A stretch of DNA of 34,185 nt. Source: Clostridiaceae bacterium. GTDB lineage: Bacteria; Bacillota; Clostridia; Saccharofermentanales; Fastidiosipilaceae. A program made the position numbers and the translations under genes. The stretch covers positions 1-34,185 of the forward strand of contig JAAZIX010000060.1 of assembly GCA_012800655.1 (NCBI GenBank), written 5' to 3'. Positions 7,254 to 14,460 of the stretch are shown here, in pieces (positions within the stretch are counted from its first letter, which is position 1; each line of letters starts with the position of its first letter). Below the pieces are notes generated by a model. The model was not told where the DNA came from and made no database searches. It worked only from the letters and a program-made list of their open reading frames with translations.

Positions 7254-7808
7254 GTGAAACGCATGCGTCGCAAACATTTCTGCCTGGCGTTTTGCTCGTT
7301 GACCGTCGCTCTGGAAGTTCTTTTGGCCTGGTTGGTAACCATCTTTCCGCTGGCCGATCTGACGATTTTTGCGGTTATGTCCGCTCTGATTTGCATCGTG
7401 TTGAGTGAATTCAGTTTCCGCTACGCTCTTCTGACGGTTCTTGCCACTGATTTAATAATCAGCTTTTTCCCCGGCTTTCCATTAGTATGGCCGTTTATTG
7501 CTTTTTGGGGAATTTATCCTTTTATCAAAGCCGGTATTGAGAAGTTTTTCAAACAAAAACGCCTTCCTTATGCGGCGACTTTACTGCCTAAATTATTGAT
7601 AGTCGGGCTTTTGGGAGTTCTGTCCGTTTTTTTGGCGGTGAAAATTCTTGGTATCGATTACCACGCTTACCTGACCATCAGTGAAAAAATTCCCTTCGCC
7701 GTCGGCCTAATACTTATGGCCTTGCTTGCCTTGCTTATCGATTATGTTATGACTGTCCTGCTGGCATTTTGGCGGGAGCGCTTGCGCCCCCATTTTCCCA
7801 AAGAGTAG
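7254..7808 (+). CDS. Polytopic membrane protein, unknown function
   Basis: A protein of about 184 residues with five or six hydrophobic helices separated by short charged loops: FCSLTVALEVLLAWLVTIFP, LTIFAVMSALICIVLSEF, ALLTVLATDLIISFFPGFP, LLPKLLIVGLLGVLSVFLAV and FAVGLILMALLALLIDYVM. The N-terminus is basic (KRMRRKH) and the C-terminus is also basic, so both ends are probably cytoplasmic. The start is uncertain: GTG 7254 lies 4 nt after the J-protein stop, ATG 7263 is also in frame, and a further GTG at 7212 would overlap the J-protein gene. None has a good ribosome binding site. The compact, loop-poor layout is reminiscent of small transporter subunits such as ECF S components, but I cannot assign a family. 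Confidence 0.65.
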   Translation: MKRMRRKHFCLAFCSLTVALEVLLAWLVTIFPLADLTIFAVMSALICIVLSEFSFRYALLTVLATDLIISFFPGFPLVWPFIAFWGIYPFIKAGIEKFFKQKRLPYAATLLPKLLIVGLLGVLSVFLAVKILGIDYHAYLTISEKIPFAVGLILMALLALLIDYVMTVLLAFWRERLRPHFPKE

Positions 7809-7815
7809 TATGAAT

Positions 7816-9738
7816 TCAATTCCGCCGGCCCAGCCGCCGCTCAAAATATTTTATTAACAGCATATACGCGATCCAAATAATCAAAACAATCAGCCCGCCG
7901 GCGATCAGCCAGAACGTGAAACTGTTGCGCTCGTAAAAGGCTCTGAAAGAGCGCTCGGGCAAAGGTGTGGCGAGGATATTTATGTTACTGCCGATCGGCA
8001 CGATAATATCGCTACCGTCTTGAAGTCGATAGAGGAGATCACCGACCGCGGTTCCGATCTCGACCGGCGGCAACAGACCGTTTTTAGGTCGGAAAATCGG
8101 ATTATTGCTGACCAGGATGTCAATCTCTCGCGGGTGCGTATACCAAACATCACGCAAAGCGACCGGACTGAAGATCTGACCCGCAAATTCCTCATTATGC
8201 GCCAGGATTTCCCCCTGTGAGACCAATTGTGAACGCGTGTATGCGTTGCCTATAGCCTCGTATATCGAACGAATATTCAGTAGGTTCCGGCGAACGATCA
8301 AGTCCAGATCCGTACCGAAAGATGAGCCGCAAAATAAGGCCAGGTAATTCAGTTGCTCCGGGTCGCGATTCATCCCGACGGTGAAAAAGGCCGAATACTC
8401 TCCCGGTTCGCAGGCGATCAAACCGCCGTCCAGACCGGTGGCGGAATCCCACGCGGTAGAAAAATCATTGACAAAGTGGTGAAAACGACCGGCTTCAAGA
8501 AAATTATAATTCTTTCTGCCGACTGTTTCTCTGATGCTTCCGTGGGATAATGCGTATTTTGCAATTTTCCCCAGGTCGCGCAGGGAGGAAATCCCCGAGA
8601 CTGTGCCCTGTGATTCTTTGTTCGGATGAAGATCGACAATAGGGATGTGATCGGGCTTTGCACTATCGGTTTCGTTGGGATTTTTAAATGAACTTATAGA
8701 AAATTCCGTATCGGATAAATTCAGATCACCGGCCTTGACATTCATATGTTTGACGAAAGTTTCAGCATCACCTGCCACGGCCGTTATGAGAGTCTGCATG
8801 GCGATTTCGGAACCTTCCAATAGAAGGGCATTTGTCAGAAAAGCAGCGGAGAAATAGGCATTTCCGTTTTTGAGACTGCGATCCCGACTGTCCTGCGAAG
8901 TGAAAGACGGCACGAAGATCATGTAGTCCGGATAGAGCTTCTCCGTAGCCAAAACGGCCACCATAAGCCGACCCGCAAGGCGGGGAGAAATCAGCCGCTC
9001 AGAGCCGCTCGCATATAAGGTGGAGTCTTGTGAAAGATCCAAAACCAGACATTGTTCGGTGGTCAAAGACAAATTAACAAAGCGGTACTGCTCCGGGCTA
9101 TCAGTGACGAGGTCCTGCGGGCCGAAAGGATAGGGCAATGTTCCGGAATACCAAGGGAAGCGATGGGACTCTGATGGTAGCGTAGGTGGCGTGGTTTGAA
9201 CAGTTGAGGGCTTCGTCGGCGGGGAAGTAGGAGGTACAGTTCTCTGGGGCGGCTTGGTTGTCGGTGTAGTCGGAGGAGATGTAGCAGGCGGATCCGTATC
9301 GGTAGGAGGTTCGGTAGATTCACCGTCGGTTTCGCTCGTATCCGTGGAGACATCAGTGGTGGTGCTTACGGCGGGTTGAGACGTATCAGTTATTGTGTCC
9401 GGATCTACAGTGGTTTCGCTGGGTGTAATGGTGATATCCGTATCCTCGCTTGTTACCGTGGTGGGGTCCGCATCAGATTCGGTTGTGAGGGTAGAGGACA
9501 TATCCGTCGTGATTGATTCTTCCTCTGAAACAGAGGAAGAGGGCAAGGAATTTTCTTCGGAACAAGTGGATTCGGTTGTAGTCCCATCCGGAACGATAAC
9601 GTCGCCGGTTGAGGGTGACGTATCTAACCCTGCAGCATGCGGGACAAGCAGATTTGCGCTGAAGATCAGGCTGACAATAATCAGACTGAGGAATGAGAAA
9701 ATTCTAAATTTTGGGCACACTTTCAGCTTCATTTCCAC
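7816..9738 (-). CDS. Secreted, membrane-anchored D,D-carboxypeptidase-like pseudoenzyme (S11/PBP5 fold)
   Basis: A protein of about 640 residues: a signal peptide (FLSLIIVSLIFSANLLVPHAAG), a Ser/Thr/Pro/Asp-rich stalk (about residues 40-195), a globular domain (about 215-480), a C-terminal extension, and a TM segment with a basic tail (WLIAGGLIVLIIWIAYMLL). The globular domain follows the S11 D-Ala-D-Ala carboxypeptidase pattern (FVKHMNVKAGDLNLSDTEF; SGISSLRDLGKIAKYAL). However, SxxK reads LAGR (about 254-257), SxN reads EGS (about 308-310) and KTG reads ATG (433-435), so it should not hydrolyse or acylate. A peptidoglycan-binding or scaffold role is an inference. GTG 9738 is chosen because GGAG stands 7 nt before it; ATG 9732 is the alternative. 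The gene ends 7 nt from the convergent membrane protein gene. Confidence 0.8.
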   Translation of the reverse strand: MEMKLKVCPKFRIFSFLSLIIVSLIFSANLLVPHAAGLDTSPSTGDVIVPDGTTTESTCSEENSLPSSSVSEEESITTDMSSTLTTESDADPTTVTSEDTDITITPSETTVDPDTITDTSQPAVSTTTDVSTDTSETDGESTEPPTDTDPPATSPPTTPTTKPPQRTVPPTSPPTKPSTVQTTPPTLPSESHRFPWYSGTLPYPFGPQDLVTDSPEQYRFVNLSLTTEQCLVLDLSQDSTLYASGSERLISPRLAGRLMVAVLATEKLYPDYMIFVPSFTSQDSRDRSLKNGNAYFSAAFLTNALLLEGSEIAMQTLITAVAGDAETFVKHMNVKAGDLNLSDTEFSISSFKNPNETDSAKPDHIPIVDLHPNKESQGTVSGISSLRDLGKIAKYALSHGSIRETVGRKNYNFLEAGRFHHFVNDFSTAWDSATGLDGGLIACEPGEYSAFFTVGMNRDPEQLNYLALFCGSSFGTDLDLIVRRNLLNIRSIYEAIGNAYTRSQLVSQGEILAHNEEFAGQIFSPVALRDVWYTHPREIDILVSNNPIFRPKNGLLPPVEIGTAVGDLLYRLQDGSDIIVPIGSNINILATPLPERSFRAFYERNSFTFWLIAGGLIVLIIWIAYMLLIKYFERRLGRRN

Positions 9739-9761
9739 ATCGTTTCTCCGATACACTTTGC

Positions 9762-9790
9762 AGTATAACTCATTTGTCTGCCGCTGTCAG
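9762..9790 (-). promoter_or_regulatory. Sigma-A promoter of the carboxypeptidase-like gene
   Basis: On the minus strand CTGACA (9785-9790), a 17-bp spacer and TATACT (9762-9767) give a good sigma-A promoter, about 24 nt upstream of GTG 9738. This is a canonical -35/-10 type, unlike most other promoters in the window. Confidence 0.55.
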
Positions 9791-9833
9791 CGATAACGTA
9801 CCCGAACCGTTGCAAGTATTCAAGTATTATATT

Positions 9834-9842
9834 CTGGTATAA
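9834..9842 (+). promoter_or_regulatory. Extended -10 promoter of the M28-like/ATPase/Toprim/hemW cluster
   Basis: TGGTATAAT is a perfect extended -10. Transcription should begin near 9849, which rules out the in-frame TTG at 9843 as a start and supports TTG 9867 or ATG 9906. The -35 is poor. Confidence 0.55.
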
Positions 9843-9866
9843 TTGTGGGGAAAGGGAATTATTATT

Positions 9867-11162
9867 TTGCAGCGGAGATTAAAACAAAGACGAGCGCGAA
9901 CCTTCATGAAAGTGCTGGCGATAACTCTTGTTCTCGTCACATTTATGACTGCCTGCGGTAGCGCGCCGAAAGAAGAGATTGATACCCTGGATCGTTACGG
10001 TTCCTCCTTGGCGCGTGATTTGGCGCGGCGTCACCCGGAGCGTCCGCCTTATTCGGTGGGGGAGCGAGCAACGGCACAGTTTATTGTGCGTGAGTTCGAA
10101 AAGCTCGGCTATCAGCCGAAGATGCAGTCTTTCAAAGGAGAGCCTTCAGAGGAAGATGCGTCGGTTCCCGAATCGGCGAATATTATCGTGCGGATTCCGG
10201 GCAACGGTTTCGAACGTGATGAGGCTAAGGCTACGGATCTTTTTGGCAAAAAGGATCCTGACAAGCCCGTCGGCCGTTTCAGAGCAACGATCGTCATTGG
10301 TGCACATTACGATACGATCCCTCAGGAGCCTGAGGAAGAAGACGGAGAAGACGAAGAAAAAAGCGAAGAAAAAGGTGAAGAATCAGCCGCGGTTACGTTG
10401 GGTAATTTTGACGGCATCTCGGATAACGCATCGGGTATCGCTGTCTTGCTGGCCTTGGCGCGCGATCTGAAAGAGCAGTCGAGTCCGATCGGTTATGACA
10501 TAATTTTAGCGGCCTTCGGTGCAGGCGCTGATGCCAGACGTGGAAGCCATTATTTCTATAAATCTTTAAGCAAGAGTGAGCGTAATTCCCTGGATTGTGT
10601 CTATATTCTCGAATCGCTCTATGCCGGTGACAACCTCTATGCCAGCGCCGGGCTTTCCTCCGCCCAGCCGGGAAAGAAAATGGACTTGCGCCTGCGCCTG
10701 TATGAATTCAATTTGGCCGCTGTCGACGCAAAAATTCGCCGTGCCTACGGGGTCGATATTTTGAATAATACTTCCTCGCTGAAAATTCCCTTGCCCGGAC
10801 ATGAACCTGAGGAGGGAAAAGAAGCGGAACAGATTTTATACCGCGAGTTTACTTTACATCCAGGCGACTGTGAGCCTTTTGATCTGGCGGGCATTCCCTG
10901 CGTATACATAGAGTCATACAATTATCGCGGCGACACGGTCGAGGAGATGCGCGATAACCGCAGCCCTGAATTTGCCTCCGTAAACGGCAATATGCGAGGC
11001 AGTAGATTTGACTCGACCCGGACCCTGGATGAAATAATGCCCGATAATACTTTGACTCTGCGTATCAATGCGGTGGCTAGGACGCTGTCCTTCGTTGTCA
11101 AGAGAGGTCTGCTTGATGCGAAGGTAGCCGACGGAGGCGGCAATTCGACGGATAATACATGA
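9867..11162 (+). CDS. Lipoprotein with M28 aminopeptidase-like domain, probably inactive
   Basis: A protein of about 431 residues. A basic N-terminus (RRLKQRRAR), a hydrophobic core and a lipobox ending TAC (Cys about residue 30) mark a lipoprotein on the outer face of the membrane. The M28 zinc-peptidase fold is visible: GAHYDT (His about 147), GISDNASG (Asp about 186), AAFGAGADARRGS and GDCEPFDLAGIPC. In active M28 enzymes the third motif is GAEE, the next ligand is Asp and the last SDH. Here they read GAGA, E (in ILESL) and GDC, so four of the six catalytic or metal positions differ. A Glu/Asp/Lys-rich insert sits between the His and Asp motifs. TTG 9867 has AAGGGA 9 nt upstream; ATG 9906 is an alternative. 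The stop overlaps the ATPase start (ATGA). Confidence 0.75.
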   Translation: MQRRLKQRRARTFMKVLAITLVLVTFMTACGSAPKEEIDTLDRYGSSLARDLARRHPERPPYSVGERATAQFIVREFEKLGYQPKMQSFKGEPSEEDASVPESANIIVRIPGNGFERDEAKATDLFGKKDPDKPVGRFRATIVIGAHYDTIPQEPEEEDGEDEEKSEEKGEESAAVTLGNFDGISDNASGIAVLLALARDLKEQSSPIGYDIILAAFGAGADARRGSHYFYKSLSKSERNSLDCVYILESLYAGDNLYASAGLSSAQPGKKMDLRLRLYEFNLAAVDAKIRRAYGVDILNNTSSLKIPLPGHEPEEGKEAEQILYREFTLHPGDCEPFDLAGIPCVYIESYNYRGDTVEEMRDNRSPEFASVNGNMRGSRFDSTRTLDEIMPDNTLTLRINAVARTLSFVVKRGLLDAKVADGGGNSTDNT

Positions 11163-12421
11163 TAGTCGGCTTAACACTGCGAAATTTTGCCCTTTTCACG
11201 GAACTTAGGTTCGGTTTGGTCGAGCCTGAGTCGCCGTCATTATCCGAGGCGCGACTTAACCCGCTAACAGCTATAATCGGTCGCAACAACAGCGGTAAGA
11301 GCACGATTTTAGAGTCGCTGGACTTCTTAGCCGATTGTCTGCGTGTCGGGGTAAGAGCTGCGGCAACCCGCAATCATCGCGGCGGCTTCAGTAAGCTTCG
11401 TCATGAAGGAAGTACCGAGCCCGTATCTCTGGAAATTGTTTTGAATCTGCCCGAGCATAATTTAGTGAGGTATACGCTAGAAATTTCCGCGGATCGCCAG
11501 GGACGCCCCTTTGTGAATCGTGAACGCCTGGAGAAATTAGGTACGGACGGGATATCTGAGGTATATTTAGATCTTAAGGAAGGGCAGGGAAAGGTTCGAG
11601 GCAAAAATAGTCCCAGCGCGACCGGCGTCAATGATTTAATTTATCCGGCTTTGTCCTTGTACGGCCGTTTGAGCGATGTGCCGTCCTGCTTCCGGGATAC
11701 TTTATACCTGTTGACCCGGATATTTTTCTTCCGTCTGGACAGTAAGTCTTCCGCTCAAAAAGATCTCGATCGCGAGGGCTCGGCCGCGCATCTGGATCTC
11801 GCTCAGGGCAGGGGAGGACATAAGCACCTGAACAGCAACGGCACCAATGTCCGGAATGTTCTTGTCTGGTTACGTGAGGAAGAGCCGCTAAAGTATGAGC
11901 GGATCATGAATCTTATCGATCAGCGTTTGCCTTTGAGTCCGCGCCTGCGCCGTGATCTGCAATCCGGTCTCTATAACAGCGGTGAAGCGCGGTTCTTTAT
12001 CCTTCAGCTTCTCTTATTGGATCCTGACCCGCGCCCCGTCATACTGCTGGATAATCCCGACAGCGGCATGTTTTATACGCTCCAATCTGCTCTCGGTCTG
12101 GCTTTGCGCGAGTACGAACTGACGCGCCGAGGCCAGGTGATACTGAGTACGCATAACACCAATCTCCTCGATACGTTTGCGCCTTCCGAAGTCTGGTATT
12201 TGCCCGGGCCGCCGCAGATTGAGGGCAGGACGGAGCCCGGGCCGAGTACGACCTGGGATTTGCTGAGTGAATATTCCGAGATCGATCCGGGCGCGAGTGA
12301 AGGCGTTACTTATGACTCCGAAGTACGAGCCGACTGTGCTGCGGACGACCCGATTATACGAGCAATGTACGATGAAGGAATGTCTATGGGGATACTCTGG
12401 TACCAGGGGTATTTTACGTAA
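11159..12421 (+). CDS. AAA/ABC-type ATPase (AAA15/OLD-like)
   Basis: A 420-residue cytoplasmic ATPase of the SMC/RecF/OLD class, as in AAA15 or AAA_21 proteins. The N-terminus MIVGLTLRNFALFTELRF is the usual first strand. Walker A is GRNNSGKST (residues 41-49), the signature-like region is YNSGEARFFILQLLL (about 272-286), Walker B is VILLDNP (294-300), and the H-switch is LSTHN (about 329-333). The Walker B glutamate that normally follows the aspartate is Asn here (DNPD instead of DEPE), which could slow hydrolysis. The central region is helical with a poorly conserved insert. It overlaps the M28-like gene by 4 nt and abuts the Toprim-like gene with no gap. Such ATPase-Toprim pairs occur in defence systems and in OLD-type nucleases; the role here is not known. 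Confidence 0.82.
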   Translation: MIVGLTLRNFALFTELRFGLVEPESPSLSEARLNPLTAIIGRNNSGKSTILESLDFLADCLRVGVRAAATRNHRGGFSKLRHEGSTEPVSLEIVLNLPEHNLVRYTLEISADRQGRPFVNRERLEKLGTDGISEVYLDLKEGQGKVRGKNSPSATGVNDLIYPALSLYGRLSDVPSCFRDTLYLLTRIFFFRLDSKSSAQKDLDREGSAAHLDLAQGRGGHKHLNSNGTNVRNVLVWLREEEPLKYERIMNLIDQRLPLSPRLRRDLQSGLYNSGEARFFILQLLLLDPDPRPVILLDNPDSGMFYTLQSALGLALREYELTRRGQVILSTHNTNLLDTFAPSEVWYLPGPPQIEGRTEPGPSTTWDLLSEYSEIDPGASEGVTYDSEVRADCAADDPIIRAMYDEGMSMGILWYQGYFT

Positions 12422-13096
12422 ATGATCAGCGTTGAGGCATTGGTCGAAGACAGATCCGGCTCGGTAATTCTCGGCGGTATCCTCGATGCTTTTACCTCTG
12501 TCAGCGACACACCTTTTTCTTACCGTCTTCATCCGCATCGCGGTATCGGTTCTCCTCGCTTCGATTGGAACCGCCGACCCGATCCGATGGCAACAACACT
12601 CTTTGCGCTCTTACCGGCGGAATTGCGTGCCTATAACCGGGTTCTGTCTCCGGCGAAGAACTTGGTGATCATAGTGTTCGATGCCGATGACGGCAATCCG
12701 GAAAATTTGAAAGAAACCGTCGGTCATATGACGCGTAAATTCTTACCGGACTTACCGGCTGTCATAGGAGTCGCAGTCGAGGAATTGGAGTCTTGGTTGC
12801 TGGGTGATGTTGCCGCTCTGAAGTCGGCCTATCCCGACGGCCATTTCGAACATTGGAAAAACTACCGGCAGGACAGCATATGCGGCACTTGGGAAGTCCT
12901 TTGCCGAATTATTATGGGTTCAAAGGCTGAGGAGCTGATCGCACTCGGCTATCCCGCCGTGGGTCAGTTCAAGTACGAGTGGGCCGAAAGAATCGCTCCC
13001 CACCTGTCTGTCGAAACAAATGCTTCTCCCAGTCTGCACAGGTTTATCCACAGGCTGGAATCGGTTATGAGCGATATGACCGGAGCGAGCAACTGA
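12422..13096 (+). CDS. Toprim-like (DUF4276-type) partner of the ATPase
   Basis: A 224-residue protein starting right after the ATPase stop (TAA then ATG). The layout fits a Toprim-like fold. VEALVED near the N-terminus supplies an acidic position (Glu9). The hydrophobic strand NLVIIVFDADD carries the D-x-D pair (Asp87, Asp89). GVAVEELESWLLGD (about residues 116-129) matches the later conserved E/W motif I associate with DUF4276-like proteins. Toprim domains with acidic clusters bind magnesium and cut or rearrange nucleic acids. The pairing with an AAA ATPase resembles split OLD, PARIS (AriA/AriB) and AbiL-like systems, but the precise family needs a profile search. The stop overlaps the hemW start (TGATG). 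Confidence 0.6.
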   Translation: MISVEALVEDRSGSVILGGILDAFTSVSDTPFSYRLHPHRGIGSPRFDWNRRPDPMATTLFALLPAELRAYNRVLSPAKNLVIIVFDADDGNPENLKETVGHMTRKFLPDLPAVIGVAVEELESWLLGDVAALKSAYPDGHFEHWKNYRQDSICGTWEVLCRIIMGSKAEELIALGYPAVGQFKYEWAERIAPHLSVETNASPSLHRFIHRLESVMSDMTGASN

Positions 13097-14337
13097 TGGA
13101 GGCAGATAATAACTCCGCGGAGCGGACATTTTATCTTCGTCGGCCTTTGCCGCGCAGTTTATACATTCATTTGCCTTTTTGTATTCGTCGTTGTCCTTAT
13201 TGCGATTTCTTTTCCACGGTCGGTCAAGAGAACTTCTTTCCACAGTATCAAAAAGCATTGCTTTCCGAGGTCAGATTAGTCGGGTGCGAAGTTGATTTCC
13301 TGCGCGGGCGGGATCCTGAGTACAACGGAGTTGAAACTGTTTATTTCGGGGGCGGAACGCCGTCGCTTTGGTCTTCCGAGCATATCGAACAGCTTCTGGA
13401 AAGTATCGGGACGTTTGTAGGGATTGCGGACGGCTGCGAAATTACTTTGGAAGCTAATCCTTCCTCGCTTTCATTTCGTCATCTTTCGGATTTGCGCGCC
13501 GCCGGAATAAATCGTCTCAGTATCGGCGTTCAGGCCACCGATGATAACCTCTTGCGCAAAATCGGCCGTCTGCATAACCGTGCCGAAGCGGAAGCGGCCC
13601 TGAAAGGCGCGGAGAAGGCCGGTTTTGCCAATATCGGTATAGATTTGATGATCGGTCTGCCAGCCCAAACTATCGCCGATATAAAGTCCTCTCTTGCCTG
13701 GTTGCGAGAATACCCGATTCAACATGTATCGGCATATTCGCTGATTATTGAACCGGATACACCTTTCGCTGATCTGTATTCCCCCGGCGGGAGTTTATAC
13801 CGGGAGCTTCCTGACCCGGAGGATGAACGTAAACAGTGGTATACGCTCCGTGAGGGCCTGAAGGCATTTGGCTTTGAGCATTATGAAATCAGCAATTTTG
13901 CCTGCCCCGGTTATCGCTCCCGCCACAACAGCGCATATTGGAGCGGGGATATGTACTGGGGGTTGGGTGCCGGGGCACATAGTTATTATCGTTCCCGCAA
14001 TGATATCTGTCCGCAGCGCCGCGCTAATCTGAACGATCTATCCGCATATGCCGAGCGGGTTGAACGAGCCGATCAGATTTCCGCAATGGGTGAATTAACG
14101 GAAGTCATGGATGCAGCGGATATTGAGAAAGAATTTTTCCTGTTGGGCTTGCGGATTTTGGACGGGGTTGATCTACGTAACTTTACGGAGCGATTCGGGC
14201 ATGAAGTGCCCGCAAGTATACGGCTGATCTTGGAGAAGTTGGTTGGGATACAGTTGCTCATTGAAGAGAGCAGTGTCTATCGCCTGAGTCTTAAGGGCGA
14301 GGACTATGGTAACCGGGTTTTCAGCGAATTCATCTAG
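13096..14337 (+). CDS. hemW: HemW, radical SAM haem chaperone
   Basis: A 413-residue protein of the HemW/HemN-like radical SAM family, thought to carry haem to membrane respiratory proteins; formerly annotated as oxygen-independent coproporphyrinogen III oxidase. LYIHLPFCIRRCPYCDFF carries the 4Fe-4S cysteines C29, C33 and C36 in the CxxxCxxC spacing of radical SAM enzymes. VETVYFGGGTPSLW, TLEANPSS and RLSIGVQATDD follow, as expected. It lacks the N-terminal Cys extension of true HemN. The ATG at 13096 within TGATG is chosen over an upstream in-frame ATG at 12979, which would lie inside the Toprim gene. In many Firmicutes hemW lies between lepA and hrcA; hrcA follows here, but lepA is not upstream. 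Confidence 0.93.
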   Translation: MEADNNSAERTFYLRRPLPRSLYIHLPFCIRRCPYCDFFSTVGQENFFPQYQKALLSEVRLVGCEVDFLRGRDPEYNGVETVYFGGGTPSLWSSEHIEQLLESIGTFVGIADGCEITLEANPSSLSFRHLSDLRAAGINRLSIGVQATDDNLLRKIGRLHNRAEAEAALKGAEKAGFANIGIDLMIGLPAQTIADIKSSLAWLREYPIQHVSAYSLIIEPDTPFADLYSPGGSLYRELPDPEDERKQWYTLREGLKAFGFEHYEISNFACPGYRSRHNSAYWSGDMYWGLGAGAHSYYRSRNDICPQRRANLNDLSAYAERVERADQISAMGELTEVMDAADIEKEFFLLGLRILDGVDLRNFTERFGHEVPASIRLILEKLVGIQLLIEESSVYRLSLKGEDYGNRVFSEFI

Positions 14338-14382
14338 ATTTAACTTCACAAACAGCAAATTAGAAAATGTGTTTGATATTCC

Positions 14383-14411
14383 TTGACATTCGTTTAAAAG
14401 AGTGGTAAATT
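14383..14411 (+). promoter_or_regulatory. Sigma-A promoter of the hrcA heat-shock operon
   Basis: TTGACA (14383-14388), a 17-bp spacer and TAAATT (14406-14411), with TG one base before the -10 (TGGTAAATT). It lies immediately upstream of the CIRCE operator. Confidence 0.8.
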
Positions 14412-14415
14412 ACTC

Positions 14416-14442
14416 TTAGCACTCGAAGGATGAGAGTGCTAA
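14416..14442 (+). promoter_or_regulatory. CIRCE operator (HrcA binding site)
   Basis: TTAGCACTC, a 9-nt spacer and GAGTGCTAA form a perfect CIRCE inverted repeat. It covers the expected transcription start of hrcA. HrcA, encoded directly downstream, binds such sites and represses the operon until heat shock titrates GroE away. Confidence 0.97.
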
Positions 14443-14460
14443 AGACGGAAAGGAGGGAAT

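Noticed and set aside
9063-9600. Tandem repeat or CRISPR-like array in the stalk-coding region
   Set aside because: The similarity comes from Thr/Ser/Pro codons with irregular spacing; there are no constant repeats with unique spacers.
9395-9796. A 133-codon plus-strand ORF rich in Ser and Val
   Set aside because: It is the antisense image of the Ser/Thr/Pro-rich stalk of the carboxypeptidase-like gene; the low-complexity composition explains the long open frame.
12014-12538. 174-codon minus-strand ORF across the ATPase-Toprim junction
   Set aside because: It overlaps two plus-strand genes with clear motifs and lacks a ribosome binding site.
12979-13095. Longer hemW start at 12979
   Set aside because: The extra 39 residues lie within the Toprim gene and are unlike HemW N-termini, while the TGATG start at 13096 has GGAG upstream.
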